A stretch of DNA of 64,000 nucleotides from Heterodera schachtii (taxonomy: Eukaryota; Nematoda; Chromadorea; Rhabditida; Heteroderidae). Numbering within the stretch: the stretch's first letter is position 1; each line of letters opens with the position of its first letter. The DNA lies in contig SIJG01000031.1 in NCBI GenBank assembly GCA_023374025.1, positions 933,035 to 997,034 on the forward strand, written 5' to 3'. The translations under genes and the position numbers were made by a program. The notes below the pieces were generated by a model. That model was not told the origin of the DNA and did not search any database. It saw nothing but the letters and a program-made list of their open reading frames with translations. Shown here piece after piece: positions 1 to 10,409 of this stretch.

Positions 1-830
1 TGACAATTAATATTTTTGAATGTGCCGTTTTTATAACTGTTTATCATTTATTTTTAAAAACATATAATTCGGAAAAATATGCCGATAATTTATGATTCGG
101 AATTTCACCTATCAATCCAGTTCCTTTTTGCAGTGCAAAAAATCTACAACTGTATTGAGCAGGCAATCTTTAAATAAAAACCCAGATTAAATTTATTTTT
201 AAAAAGGACCATAAAATAAAAATATAATTTAATTTTCTTTTTCAGTCTTGCGCAATTAATAAAATTAAAAAACTTTATAAAATTATTTGGTACCTCCTAC
301 CCTCTTGTTATGCAATCAATATTAATTTTTAAAGCATCGGAAATTAATGTCAACGGATATTAAATTTCGGCCTTTATTTAAAAAGTTTCAAACATCTTTG
401 ACATGACAATTAATATTTTTGAATGTGCCGTTTTTATAACTGTTTATCATTTATTTTTAGAAACATATAATTCGGAAAAATATGCCGATAATTTATGATT
501 CGGAATTTCACCTATCAATCCAATTCCTTTTTGCAGTGCAAAAAATCTACAACTGTATTGAGCAAGCAATCTTTAAATAAAAACCCAGATTAAATTTATT
601 TTTAAAAAGGACCATAAAATAAAAATATAATTTATTTTTCTTTTTCAGTCTTTCGCAATTAATAAAATTAAAAAACTTTATAAAATTATTTGGTACCTCC
701 TACCCTCTTGTTATGAAATCAATATTAATTTTTAAAGCATCGGAAATTAATGACAACGGATATTAAATTTCGGTCTTTATTTAAAAAGTGTCAAACATCT
801 TTGACATGACAATTAATATTTTTGAATGTG
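1..830. repeat. Tandem copies of the MULE terminal repeat
   Basis: The same text starts at 1, at about 404 and, truncated, at about 807 (TGACAATTAATATTTTTGAA). The first two copies are about 403 bp and differ at only a few bases. The third runs for about 25 bp and then passes directly into the transposase reading frame. Right-end homology begins at the TTTTCTTTTTCAG near 233 and 636. Confidence 0.85.
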
Positions 831-1795
831 CCGTTTGTAAAATGCCGGCCCAAATAAAAGATAACATTTTACGAGAATCTCAGGCATCTCAACCGGTTGT
901 AGTGAAATTAGGCACTGACAATTGTTTGCGTCAAATGATAGGAAGATGCCGAAACAGACAGGATGGCCCATTACCAGACCCAAACAGTGTTTTAGATCTC
1001 GAAGTCGGAGAAGAATTCCATATTTTTAACCAAAACACTGGTGAGCGCTTTCTCCTTTATGATTCAGGACGGCCGGATCCTCATCGAATTCTGATTTTTG
1101 GGCGTAGTTCAATTTCAAATTGGGTTAATCACGTTGAAAATTTATATATCGATGGAACATTTAAAATTGTGCCCAGACTTTTTGGACAACTTGTCATGAT
1201 TTTGGGCAAACGCAATCTTGGAAACGGTCGAAATTATGTCCTCCCTCTTATGTATTGTTTGGTCCATGACAAGTCCCGGAACACATACGAGCGACTCTTT
1301 CATGAAATTTCTGAACTTTTTCCAACATTAGACCCACAATCAGCGGCCCATGATTTCGAAATCACTGTTGGACCGTTTTAACCTTTAACTGTTATTCTAA
1401 ATTGGTTCGAACAATATTACATTGGACTTCCTCTCAGAAATGGTGGCCGCAGGGTTCCAATTTTTCCAAAGGAAATGTGGTCGGTGCATGAGCGGGTTCT
1501 TAACCGGGATGATCGCACAAATAATTTCAGTGAAGCCGGCCATAAAAGAATCCAAAAATCACTCTCGGTTGAGCATCCTTCGATTTGGAAATTTATTAAC
1601 GGAATTAAAACGGTCCAACAGGGGAGGGACAAAGCATATGAGGAAATGATCATGGGGGTGCCAGCGGCAAAAAAGCGTCGGGAATTCATTAACAGTGACA
1701 CTCGAATTTTGGAAATTGTCCGGGGGGGATTTGAAGCACGAACACCACTAGAATTTCTGCGCGGCATTGCTTATAACTTCAACATGGATCAGTAG
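788..1795 (+). pseudogene. MULE transposase, frameshifted
   Basis: The first open part (788-1381) has the MULE transposase core: LYIDGTFKIVPRLFGQ followed by VLPLMYCLVHDKSRNTYERL, which is the D-containing start of the MULE domain in animal elements. The second open part (about 1475-1795) is in another frame. It carries the usual downstream block with WSVHERVLNRDDRTNNFSEA and the helix around KFINGIKTVQQGRDKAYEEM. A region reading IVTVILNWFEQYYIGL between them lies in a third frame, so at least one indel breaks the gene. The N terminus is not native: the first residues are encoded by the terminal repeat. An N-terminal FLYWCH or zinc-finger domain is not seen. Confidence 0.8.
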
Positions 1796-2020
1796 TAAAA
1801 GGTGAAGTTACTAATGGGGTCTCTTCGGAGGTTAACGCACCATTAGTAATGACACCGGCGCGCTTTAAGATTTGGCCCCACTTTCTTTACAAAAACTTCT
1901 TAAAAATAGCAAAATGACGTCCTGTTTTTTGTTGCTTTTGATTTTGGCTTTTTCTTTAGTTAAAAATATTTTACTTTTGACTTTAAAAAAACAAAAAAAC
2001 AAAAACCAAAAACAGGTTAA

Positions 2021-2374
2021 ATGATCAACAATTCTATTATTGTTTTCTCTGAATATTTTGCTGATGCTCCAAACTCTGATCATCTCCGCGCAATTGTTTT
2101 TGGCAAATTGGAACGTTTCAATGATGCTTGGGACGAAGCTGCCGTTTTGAAGATACACCAAACTTCGCCTCGACAAGTCGTTTTGTATTTCCAGCCGGGG
2201 TTTAATTCACGCCCTCTCCGGAATCATTTTAACAATGGACAATCGAAGTGTGGAATGAAATTGACCCGTTACAAAGGCCCGGCATTTGTCAATTGTGTCC
2301 CCCCACCACCATTCCGCCAGCTTGTGCCATTGAAATTGCCATTGTTAAAGCGAACACTGGTATCAAGCATCTAA
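2021..2374 (+). CDS. Hypothetical ORF inside the MULE
   Basis: An open frame of 117 codons inside the MULE, between the transposase and the right terminal repeat. It starts MINNSIIVFSEYFADAPN and contains LERFNDAWDEAAVLKIH. I do not recognise the family. The balanced composition and internal location suggest an accessory ORF or a captured exon rather than random AT-rich sequence. No splice sites were assigned and no function is proposed. Confidence 0.35.
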   Translation: MINNSIIVFSEYFADAPNSDHLRAIVFGKLERFNDAWDEAAVLKIHQTSPRQVVLYFQPGFNSRPLRNHFNNGQSKCGMKLTRYKGPAFVNCVPPPPFRQLVPLKLPLLKRTLVSSI

Positions 2375-2675
2375 GGCACGTTTTTTGGTGACTTCGAACT
2401 CGAGCACAAAATCCTTGGCCAAGTTAGTAAAAAGGGATTTTTGAAAATATATGTTTTTCTAATTAAGAATGACCCTTTCACCGTGAAAAAACTCGGTCGA
2501 AACCAAAATGTTAAGAAGGATGGACAGACATTAAATTGAATTGGAAATGAGAAAAAAAATGGGGCAGTGTTTGATGGTGGTTAGAAATTTGATTTTAAAT
2601 CATTTTGCATAATTTTTATTTTTTGTTAGCAATAAATAGTGTGTGGACCATAAAGAGATGAGCGACGGGGGGAAA

Positions 2676-2850
2676 ACGAGGCGGGGGGGAGGGGGGGGGG
2701 GGGGGGGAACTGATTCGGGGGGGGGGGGGGGGGGGAATGAGGCGGGGGGGGGGGGGGGGGGAATTGAGCTGGGGGGGGGGGGGAACTGATATGGGGGAGA
2801 AACGGCGGGGGGGGGGGGGGGGGAAACGGCGGGGGGGGAAACGAGCTGCC
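2676..2850. repeat. Interrupted poly-G tract
   Basis: Repeated runs of 9-20 G separated by short AACTGAT- or AATGAG-type spacers. On the minus strand this reads as a proline-rich frame, which I regard as an artefact. It lies just inside the right terminal repeat of the MULE. Confidence 0.9.
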
Positions 2851-3098
2851 CCGATTTTTCCGAATTATATGTTTCTATAAATAAATGATAAACAGTTTTA
2901 AAAACGGCACCTCCAAAAAAATTAATTGTCATGTCAAAGATGTTTGACACTTTTTAAATAAAGGCCGAAATTATATCCGTTGTCATTAATTTCCGATGCT
3001 TTAAAATTAATATTGATTTCATGACAAGAGGGTAGGAGTACCAAATAATTTTATAAGTTTTTAATTTTATTAATTGCGAACGACTGAAAAAGAAAATT
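2849..3098 (-). repeat. Right terminal inverted repeat of the MULE
   Basis: The reverse complement matches the left units from the TTTTCTTTTTCAG edge through TTTGACATGACAATTAAT to the AACATATAATTCGGAAAAAT segment, with scattered substitutions and small indels. This fixes the orientation of the element. Confidence 0.8.
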
Positions 3099-3724
3099 CA
3101 GAAGATTGGTCTCATGTTTTTTTCAAAAATGAAATCCCGACCCTGTCGTCTCGATCGCTCGCATATTTTCTGAAGCCAGCCAAATTTTTTTTTCAAATCA
3201 GAGATTTACTCTTATATACCTTAGGTTAAAAAAGTTAATCCATTTTGCGACTGATCAGTGATCACAATGTTAATTAATGACTTTTGACATTTTGCTATTA
3301 ACAACCGAATTTAATTGGTCTGTTGATCACATTAAAGGTGAGGGATTTTGAAACGAATTCAAGCTTTTTTTGATCAACCTAATCAGAATAGTACATTTGC
3401 ATTAATTAATTTACGATTTTAATTATGTTTCTAATTATTTTTAAGGCATTTCTCCAAAACGACGACCTCGGCGACTCGCTGGACGCGGTTGAGTCGTTGC
3501 TGAAGAAACACGAGGACTTTGAGAAATCATTGGCCGCCCAGGAGGAGAAAATCCATGCATTGGACGAATTTGCCACCAAACTTATCGAAGGCGGACATTA
3601 CGCAGTGGAAGATGTGGCCAAACGGCGTAAAAAGGTGGCCAAATGATGGATCGGATGGCACAACGCCGGGAGCGTCTGAAGGAGTCCTATCGCCTGCACA
3701 GCTTTGACCGCGACTGTGACGAAA
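3097..3724 (+). repeat. Left arm of a 628-bp inverted repeat
   Basis: Runs as the exact reverse complement of 6782-7409 over every stretch I compared (paired coordinates sum to 10506). The arm holds an intron plus most of a spectrin exon. It begins at the MULE end and stops in mid-exon after the GTGACGAAA codons. Confidence 0.9.
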
Positions 3725-3768
3725 AGCTGGGCTGGATCCAGGAGAAGCTGAAGACGGCCAACGACCAT
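3446..3768 (+). pseudogene. spc-1: Alpha-spectrin repeat 6 exon, inverted copy
   Basis: After an acceptor (TTTTTAAG) the frame gives FLQNDDLGDSLDAVESLLKK and HEDFEKSLAAQEEKIHALDE, the signature of alpha-spectrin repeat 6. Translation stops after KRRKKVAK and resumes in another frame at MMDRMAQRRERLKESYRLHS. It runs through RDCDEKLGWIQEKLKTANDH to a GTAAAT donor. The break coincides with loss of the codons and intron that the 33.4-33.9 kb paralogue keeps here. This copy extends about 45 bp beyond the inverted-repeat breakpoint, so it is more complete than its mirror at 6782-7060. All other spectrin exons are on the minus strand. Confidence 0.85.
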
Positions 3769-3869
3769 GTAAATAATTTTAAAAAATATAATACAAAACC
3801 CCTGATTAGATTAGGTAAATTATTTCGGAGTTATCCTTACAATTAAGTACATTAAACAATCAAAATCCT

Positions 3870-3962
3870 TTATAAATATTTTTGATCCTTAATGATCTGC
3901 TGATTAACCGAATCTTGCTTGGCCGTTTCTCCTTATCTCTTCTTTTTATATTATTTTTAGAT
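3870..3962 (+). repeat. Spectrin intron segment, inverted relative to 12.8 kb
   Basis: Near-exact reverse complement of about 12776-12866 (shared GATCTGCTGATTAACCGAAT). It follows the inverted repeat-6 exon here. At 12.8 kb it lies just upstream (minus strand) of a repeat-7 exon, so it is probably part of the original repeat 6/7 intron. Confidence 0.75.
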
Positions 3963-3971
3963 CCTTAATTT

Positions 3972-4100
3972 TCAGTCCCTCAGGGGATTTTGACCTTAAA
4001 CAATTTTTTAGCCTAGTGAAACTATACCCAATTAACATGAACGTCAATCATACACAGCCATATTACAATAATTTTTGATTTGAAAAAGACGAAAAGTTTT
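3972..4100 (+). repeat. Dispersed repeat shared with 61.5 kb
   Basis: About 130 bp matches 61510-61640 on the same strand (shared TTGACCTTA, AGCCTAGT, AACATGAACGTCAATCAT). The copies differ by scattered substitutions. Class unknown. Confidence 0.6.
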
Positions 4101-4725
4101 TTAAAATGAGAGAAAAATCTTGAATATGATACAATTCTGTTTCAATTGCATTTATACGATATGATGTCCAAATCGCGTATCCGACATCATGGAAACATAA
4201 TTGTTTATAAATTAATGAATAATAATTTTTTAAATTTAATAAATTATTATAATCGAGTTGAATAAGGGGTAAAATATATTAAAAAGAATGTGATAAATAA
4301 ATTGGGTTCAAACCTGCTAATTGCATTCCAATAATTTAGACTATTTTTTAAAAATTTGGAAAAAATATTAACTACCGAGCATAAATTGAAAGAGTTAAAT
4401 TTCTGCTTATGTAGGCCAAAGTTCAGTAATTGATCCAAATTTTTCTTTCTGTGAAAAAACTTTTTTTTTTTTTAAACACAACGCTCAGTCGATGTTTTGG
4501 CAAAAAAATCACCAACATTTGAAGCAAATTCCTTATTTTCTATGTTCTTTACTATTTTAACCGTTTTGCTGTCAGCCAATTTTTGCCTAAAACTTTCGGC
4601 CAATTTATAGAAAGCAAAATGCTATCTTAATTTTTTAAAAAAATTATGAATGACGGATATAACAGATTAATTGTTGCCCAATTAATGTAAATATTCTTTT
4701 TGATGCCCTTATTGTTAGCCCAGTT

Positions 4726-4880
4726 TTGGCCCGTAAAGACAAGGCGCAGTGTTGGGAAAACATTCGTAAGAAAGCAATTGCCGGAGGCTGTTTGATTGAT
4801 TTTCACTGGTTTCGAACACGGCATAAGTGTTTGGTTTGGACTTTCTCGTTTGGGCCAAACCGAAATCTCGGAATTTTGTT
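4726..4880 (+). CDS. Possible coding fragment (unknown)
   Basis: The open frame contains ARKDKAQCWENIRKKAIAGG and then HWFRTRHKCLVW. The first part has the charged/aromatic spacing of a SANT/MADF-like helix, but this is only a resemblance. It continues into low-complexity F/K-rich sequence. It lies in the spacer of the spectrin inverted repeat. No confident splice sites, and it may be chance. Confidence 0.2.
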
Positions 4881-5370
4881 CTTTTTCAAAAAAATTTTGG
4901 GCATTGTAATTGCATCTCCAACCTTTTTTAAAAAGTATTTTAAAAACTGAAAAAAGCAAGTAGTTGATGAAAAACATAGATAAAAATCGATGAATTTTAA
5001 AATCTGAGTTCATTTCATGATCAGCGCATTTTTCAAGCCTAGAAAAAATACCTGCGAAATCTTTAACATTTTTTTTCGTCGGGACACCAATTCTTGATAT
5101 TGCCACAAATTATTTGTTTCGGAAGAGCCCAACCCTCAAGAACAACTTGGAAACAACGACTATTTCTTGAAAAATTCTCCAGTTTTTAGTGATTTTTGGG
5201 TATCCTAATTAATGATGATTTAAAAAAACAACTCTAATTTAGTGTAAATTACAAAAATACGTTTATAAAAAAATATTGGCACAAGCAAATTAGCAGGTAA
5301 TTCTTTTTTTAACTGCAAATTAAGGTTGATCGATCACTTCTGAACTTCCATCAATTCACTTCTGCTGAAA

Positions 5371-5470
5371 TACCGTAAATGCTCTAATTATCCCCTGTCT
5401 CCATTAATCCCCCCTTTCTGAGGAGGTTGAACAATAATCCCCCGTCTCCATTTATCCCCCCGGGGGGATA
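5371..5470 (+). repeat. Solo end of a TACCGTA-type MITE
   Basis: TACCGTAAATGCTCTAATTA followed by CCCC-rich text matches the terminus of the element at 25338-26138. No partner end was found nearby, so this looks like a truncated copy. Confidence 0.5.
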
Positions 5471-6781
5471 AATTAAATTTTTATTTTTTCGAAAGAATTT
5501 CTTTTTCAAATAATAAAAATTTATTAATTCAAATCGAGACACATTTAAATGTTTAATAAACATAGAAAAATCACTTTCTTCACCGGGATCCGAACCTGAC
5601 CCACCTCCCCCTCAGAATGATGCCTCAGAATCCCCATATATGAAGGGATTCGTTTTTAACAAAAATGTAAAAAAAGATTTTTTTGACGCGATTACATTTT
5701 TTGGCGACGTACTCAAAAAAATGTATTCATTAATAAATAGAAACCGGATTTTTCAGCAACAAAAAAATGATAATTAAGCACTTAATTCAGCATCAAGAAA
5801 TGCTAAATTCTGCACGAAATCAGCATGAAATGGCAAAATCAGCACAAAAATCGAAAAAAAGCATAAAAATTTAGTCATTTTTAGGCAAAAAATTTTATCA
5901 GTTAACAATAAATTTTCTCAATTTTTCTTTTCACACTTTTCTTAATAAAAATTGACATTTTAAAATCAATTTTTCATAAATTAAAAAAATTTTGAGGATG
6001 AATTTTTGAGAAATTTTTCAATGGCACTTTGTCCGGACTGGGAGTGAATAGCCATTTGGCCATCGCTTGTCCATTCGAAGCCATTGCATTGTCATTGGCC
6101 GGAAATTAGATGAATTTGCCAAAATGAAAGAGACAACGCGAAGCTATGGAAATTCGTTGAGAATTGAAGGGCCAAATTGTCGCAAACGAACAATTCCAAG
6201 CCACAAATGTTTTTTGCGATCATTTATGTGATGCGTCTGAATTTCAAAATCAGAATTTGGCCGACAAGAATCATCAATTAGGTCAAAAATCACCATTTAT
6301 AAAATTTTACTCTAAATGAAGAAAAAGCAATAAAAAAAATTGGAAATTTTGGGTTTTCCGATTTTTGCCTTATGCTATTAGTCAAAAACTTTATTATTTT
6401 TTCTTAAAAATCTTTTATTACTCATTAATATTTTATGTGCTTTTTTATTTCATAATTATTTTTGTATAGAACTAATTAAAAACGTTTCAAATTTTTCCTC
6501 CGGCGCCTGGCCCCCAAATTAAAATAAAGGGATTTTATGCCCAAAAACTTCTGATCACCTTTCTTTTTTTTTGTTTTTCGAATCATCTTTTTTTCGCAGC
6601 GCTCTTTCTAATTTTGAAAATTTGGATGGGTCTGTTAACAGATTTTTTCCAAAAAGTAATAAATTTTTTGGTTTTGAGCCAATTTAAAAAAAAAATTCGT
6701 TTTTTGTGGCTCCGGCGATGCCGATAGGCAGCGCTGAAAGAATTCTGAAATTTAATTAAAAAATTTATGAATTTCTGATAA

Positions 6782-7409
6782 TTTCGTCACAGTCGCGGTC
6801 AAAGCTGTGCAGGCGATAGGACTCCTTCAGACGCTCCCGGCGTTGTGCCATCCGATCCATCATTTGGCCACCTTTTTACGCCGTTTGGCCACATCTTCCA
6901 CTGCGTAATGTCCGCCTTCGATAAGTTTGGTGGCAAATTCGTCCAATGCATGGATTTTCTCCTCCTGGGCGGCCAATGATTTCTCAAAGTCCTCGTGTTT
7001 CTTCAGCAACGACTCAACCGCGTCCAGCGAGTCGCCGAGGTCGTCGTTTTGGAGAAATGCCTTAAAAATAATTAGAAACATAATTAAAATCGTAAATTAA
7101 TTAATGCAAATGTACTATTCTGATTAGGTTGATCAAAAAAAGCTTGAATTCGTTTCAAAATCCCTCACCTTTAATGTGATCAACAGACCAATTAAATTCG
7201 GTTGTTAATAGCAAAATGTCAAAAGTCATTAATTAACATTGTGATCACTGATCAGTCGCAAAATGGATTAACTTTTTTAACCTAAGGTATATAAGAGTAA
7301 ATCTCTGATTTGAAAAAAAAATTTGGCTGGCTTCAGAAAATATGCGAGCGATCGAGACGACAGGGTCGGGATTTCATTTTTGAAAAAAACATGAGACCAA
7401 TCTTCTGAA
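6782..7409 (-). repeat. Right arm of the 628-bp inverted repeat
   Basis: Mirror of 3097-3724. In this arm the spectrin exon ends abruptly inside the DRDCDE codons and runs into AT-rich non-coding DNA, so this copy lost the rest of its exon. Confidence 0.9.
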
Positions 7410-8360
7410 AAACTAGAGTTCGGATGCCCTACCGTATCTCGAAGCCGACAAACCATTCATTTAGTCGATAACCAACTTAATCGTATCACTTGCCGGCTGT
7501 TTGGTCATCCACGACTCGGCCTTATTCGTGTCCCTGTAAAACAACTGCAGGTCCATGCACTGTTCGAACAGTATGCGACGCTCCTCCCACAGTTTGTTCA
7601 GGCTCGTCTGCTCCATTGCCAAATTCTGCGAAAAAAAAAATTATTTTAAAGACCAAACGAAAGCCAAAATTTCATTTTGTGATATGAGAATTTAAAAGAA
7701 TTTTGAGCTCAAAATTCGGATGATTATTTTTAAATTGTTTTAATTCGTCGTCCATTCATAGAAAATCAGTTTTCAATTTGATATGCTTAAATAAAACACA
7801 CAAAGCACTGTTTGTCTTTTAATATTTTTGCATTTTAAAATATTTTAAATTATTATTTTCCTCCACACCTGAAGGCACTTGCGAATTTCGTCCGCCTCCT
7901 CAATGTCTTCGTCCAACAGACGTTGCCCCGTTTCGGCCGTCTGTTTGAATGAGTGGTCGATTTCTTTAAAAATGGACATGAAATTGCCATTTAAATATAA
8001 ATTATTAGCATACTGTATTTGGGGTTACTGTATCTTTTTTATCACTCTACTGTTTGTTCACAAACTCAGACCAAAAATGATTAATTACAATAAATAAGGA
8101 GAATAAGATTTATAAAATTAATTTAATGGGGTAAAACAGGTTTAAACTAATTTTTTTTTAAATTTACAAAAATAAAAAAGGCCTAAAAACAAAATTTGTA
8201 ATTATTTTGAAAGGTTTGCACTAAATTTGTATTTTTTTGCAGCTAACCGCTGCCGTCTGCAACTATCCAAAATCCAAATTTCCTACTCGTCGGCGTCCCT
8301 TTTGAAGTACTGAAATTGACCAGGTCTCCTCGAGCCATTCACGTTTGGCTTTCGCAAAGT
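6782..8360 (-). pseudogene. spc-1: Alpha-spectrin copy A2 (repeats 2, 5, 6), decayed
   Basis: Minus-strand exons in order: about 8243-8360, a repeat-2 exon (KAKREWLEET) whose frame shifts before the QFQYFKRDADE block and then meets a stop; 7869-7963 (AETGQRLLDEDIEEADEIRK, repeat 5); 7494-7625 (NLAMEQTSLNKLWEERRILF, CMDLQLFYRD, repeats 5/6) ending at a GC donor (GCAAGT); and 6782-7060 (repeat 6), truncated. Each has a paralogue in the 33.4-37.4 kb block. Alpha-spectrin is a membrane-skeleton protein made of about 106-residue triple-helical repeats. Missing repeats, the frameshifts and the truncation say this copy cannot make it. Confidence 0.85.
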
Positions 8361-8459
8361 CTTTGAATTGCGAGTAATGGTCAAGCGCCTGAATAGAAGA
8401 AGTTGACGGCATGTCCATCACATGATCAAGCAGAGAACCCATGTCATTCAAGTGAATAT

Positions 8460-10400
8460 TATGCTGATCAACAGATATTTTTTAATTGCCACAATGGCAC
8501 ATGGAAAAAGTGTTTACAACTAAAATTACGATCAGACACCAATACTTGTCGTGACTGATTAAATGCATTAAATAAATTCTAAGAGGAAAAAATTAAGAAT
8601 ACGGAAAAACCTAGGCCAAAATTTCCAACAATTATGTGTGGCACACTCACTGTAAAAGCCGCTGTTTATTTTAGCTGCTGCAGGAAATAAAGCGGCAGAA
8701 AAATGCCAATGCCACTGGCTGTGAGGGGAAAATCGATTAAGCTCTGCCTTTGGCAAAAGAGAAACTATTTTTATTGTTTGTACTGAGAAAGCCAGTAATG
8801 AGAAGCAAATAAATATTGCAAAAAAAAGTCTTATTTTTATAATTAATCGGAGCTAATAAATAAATAAATTTACATAAAGTAAAATATTAATATTTTAATT
8901 TATTATATAAAGGGCTTGAAATAACAAAAAACCGAATAATTCATTAAATAATGGTTCAATATTTTTTCAATGATTTTGGGTTGGCCGGGTCCGTGTATTA
9001 AGTGAAAACCGGGTCCGGGTCCAAGCTTTTCAACCGAGTCAGGGTATCGGGTATTGAAAAAATCCAAAAATAATTATTTTTTTTTTGAAAATAAAAGCTT
9101 ATACTTTGGCGCCGCCAAGAAATTTTTTGTAATTTTTAATGCGAGTTTGTTAACACATTTTGTCCAAAAATCAAATTTGACAATACGGGGTAATTTTTTT
9201 TATATAATTTTTTTCTGTTTTGTTAAAAGATTTTGTTTAAAAAATGACCAAATTATGTGATTTTGAGCAAATTTATTTACAGAGCTATACCAAAAATGTT
9301 AATTTTTAAAAGGATAAGGTTAAATTCTTAAAATAATTAATTAGATATTATAAAAATAACATGAATTTTATAAACTTTTTAATTTTTTTAAAAAAAGTTA
9401 TTTGATTTAAAAATTTAAGCTTTCTTTACGTAATAATTAGGGTTGTAAATTATATGGATTAACATATTTTTTCTTCTCATATGCAATGAAGAAAGGGGCT
9501 CAAAAATAGCATTTCTACGTTAAAATTTTTTGATTTGGTGAAGGTTTTTAGTCCATATAATTTACAACCCTAGTTATAATATAATAATAATTTTCAACAA
9601 AAATATTAAACTTAAACAACATTGCTATTGTTTTTATTTCAATTTCATTAAAATTGTTCATTTATTTTAACTGAAATTATTTTCAATTTACCTATCTAAA
9701 ACCCAGTCTTATAAACATTGATCATTTTTGGTGTAAAATCTTTTTCTTTAAATTTAATTCCATTAAATTCAAACATTTTACATCAAAATAGTAAAAGAAA
9801 ATGTATTTAAAAAGTTGGAAACGATTTCAAACAATATTTATTAAGTGTTTCACAAATTTAAATAACATAAAACAACAAATATATAAAGGATTGTTTAAAA
9901 AGAGGGGAAACATCATCAAATTCAAGTGTTATTTTAAATATTTGTTTTTAAGCATAAGAAAAATATTTTTTTTGATTTTGAAAGGTTTGATTGCGGAGAA
10001 TGATGCGCCATCATTAATTAATTCATTTGAAGGCTCTCTCTGTGTCAATGTTTTCATTTGTTCCGACTTCTCAAAGCTCATCCGCGCTCGGCTTGATCAG
10101 TTTGTGCAACTCAATGAACTCTCAAAAATAACCAACTTTTCTGTCTAATTCAGTTAAGATGAATGAAAAATGGGGCGCAATCATGGAAAATTTCGGCCTC
10201 ATAAAATAAATTAATTTGGTGATCGGGCTGAGTCCCCTTTGATAAGTACTTCTCTGATTTTTTTTTTGTATCAAAGTGAATTTGCATGAAAACTCATTAA
10301 AAAATCAAATTGCCGTTGGACATAAAATATAAAATTGCAAATACCCAGACGCGTTTAAATTATTATTATTATTTTCCAATTAGAAGAGGCTAAAAAGGCT
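8460..10400. other. AT-rich interval, no gene seen
   Basis: Very AT-rich, with short GGGTCCGGGT-type degenerate repeats near 8985-9050. An ORF at 9801-10148 is mostly K/N/F-rich. Its tail (ICSDFSKLIRARLDQF) resembles 61.04-61.14 kb, which suggests a dispersed repeat rather than a gene. Confidence 0.5.
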
Positions 10401-10409
10401 GCATCTTAC

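Larger units (their letters stand above)
1..3098 (+). mobile_element. Mutator-like element (MULE), degenerate, left end open
   Basis: A block with MULE organisation: long terminal repeats in opposite orientation (left units within 1-806, right copy about 2849-3098) around a transposase relic on the plus strand. The outer edge of both ends carries a pyrimidine-rich run ending in TTTTCTTTTTCAG (reverse complement at the right). The left terminal repeat is present as a tandem of about 403 bp units, so the original left boundary and any 8-9 bp target duplication lie outside the window or are scrambled. The right end lies directly against the spectrin inverted repeat that starts at 3097. The transposase is frameshifted, so the element is probably not autonomous. 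Confidence 0.75.
4100..6781. other. AT-rich spacer of the inverted repeat, no gene seen
   Basis: Mostly low-complexity A/T sequence. The only items noted are the weak ORF at 4726, a transposon end near 5371 and a GC-rich palindrome near 6708. A short plus-strand frame near 6020-6110 (containing SHLAIACPFEAIALSLAG) has no supporting splice sites. Confidence 0.5.

Noticed and set aside
2600..2950. Minus-strand proline-rich ORF
   Set aside because: Produced by poly-G tracts and the MULE terminal repeat. The N terminus is the repeat itself.
5580..5640. B-box-like GGTTCGGATCC on the minus strand, possible tRNA
   Set aside because: No A box at the right distance and no acceptor stem pairing.
9801..10148. 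115-codon ORF
   Set aside because: K/N/F-rich low-complexity translation of AT-rich DNA, and its tail matches a dispersed repeat at 61 kb.
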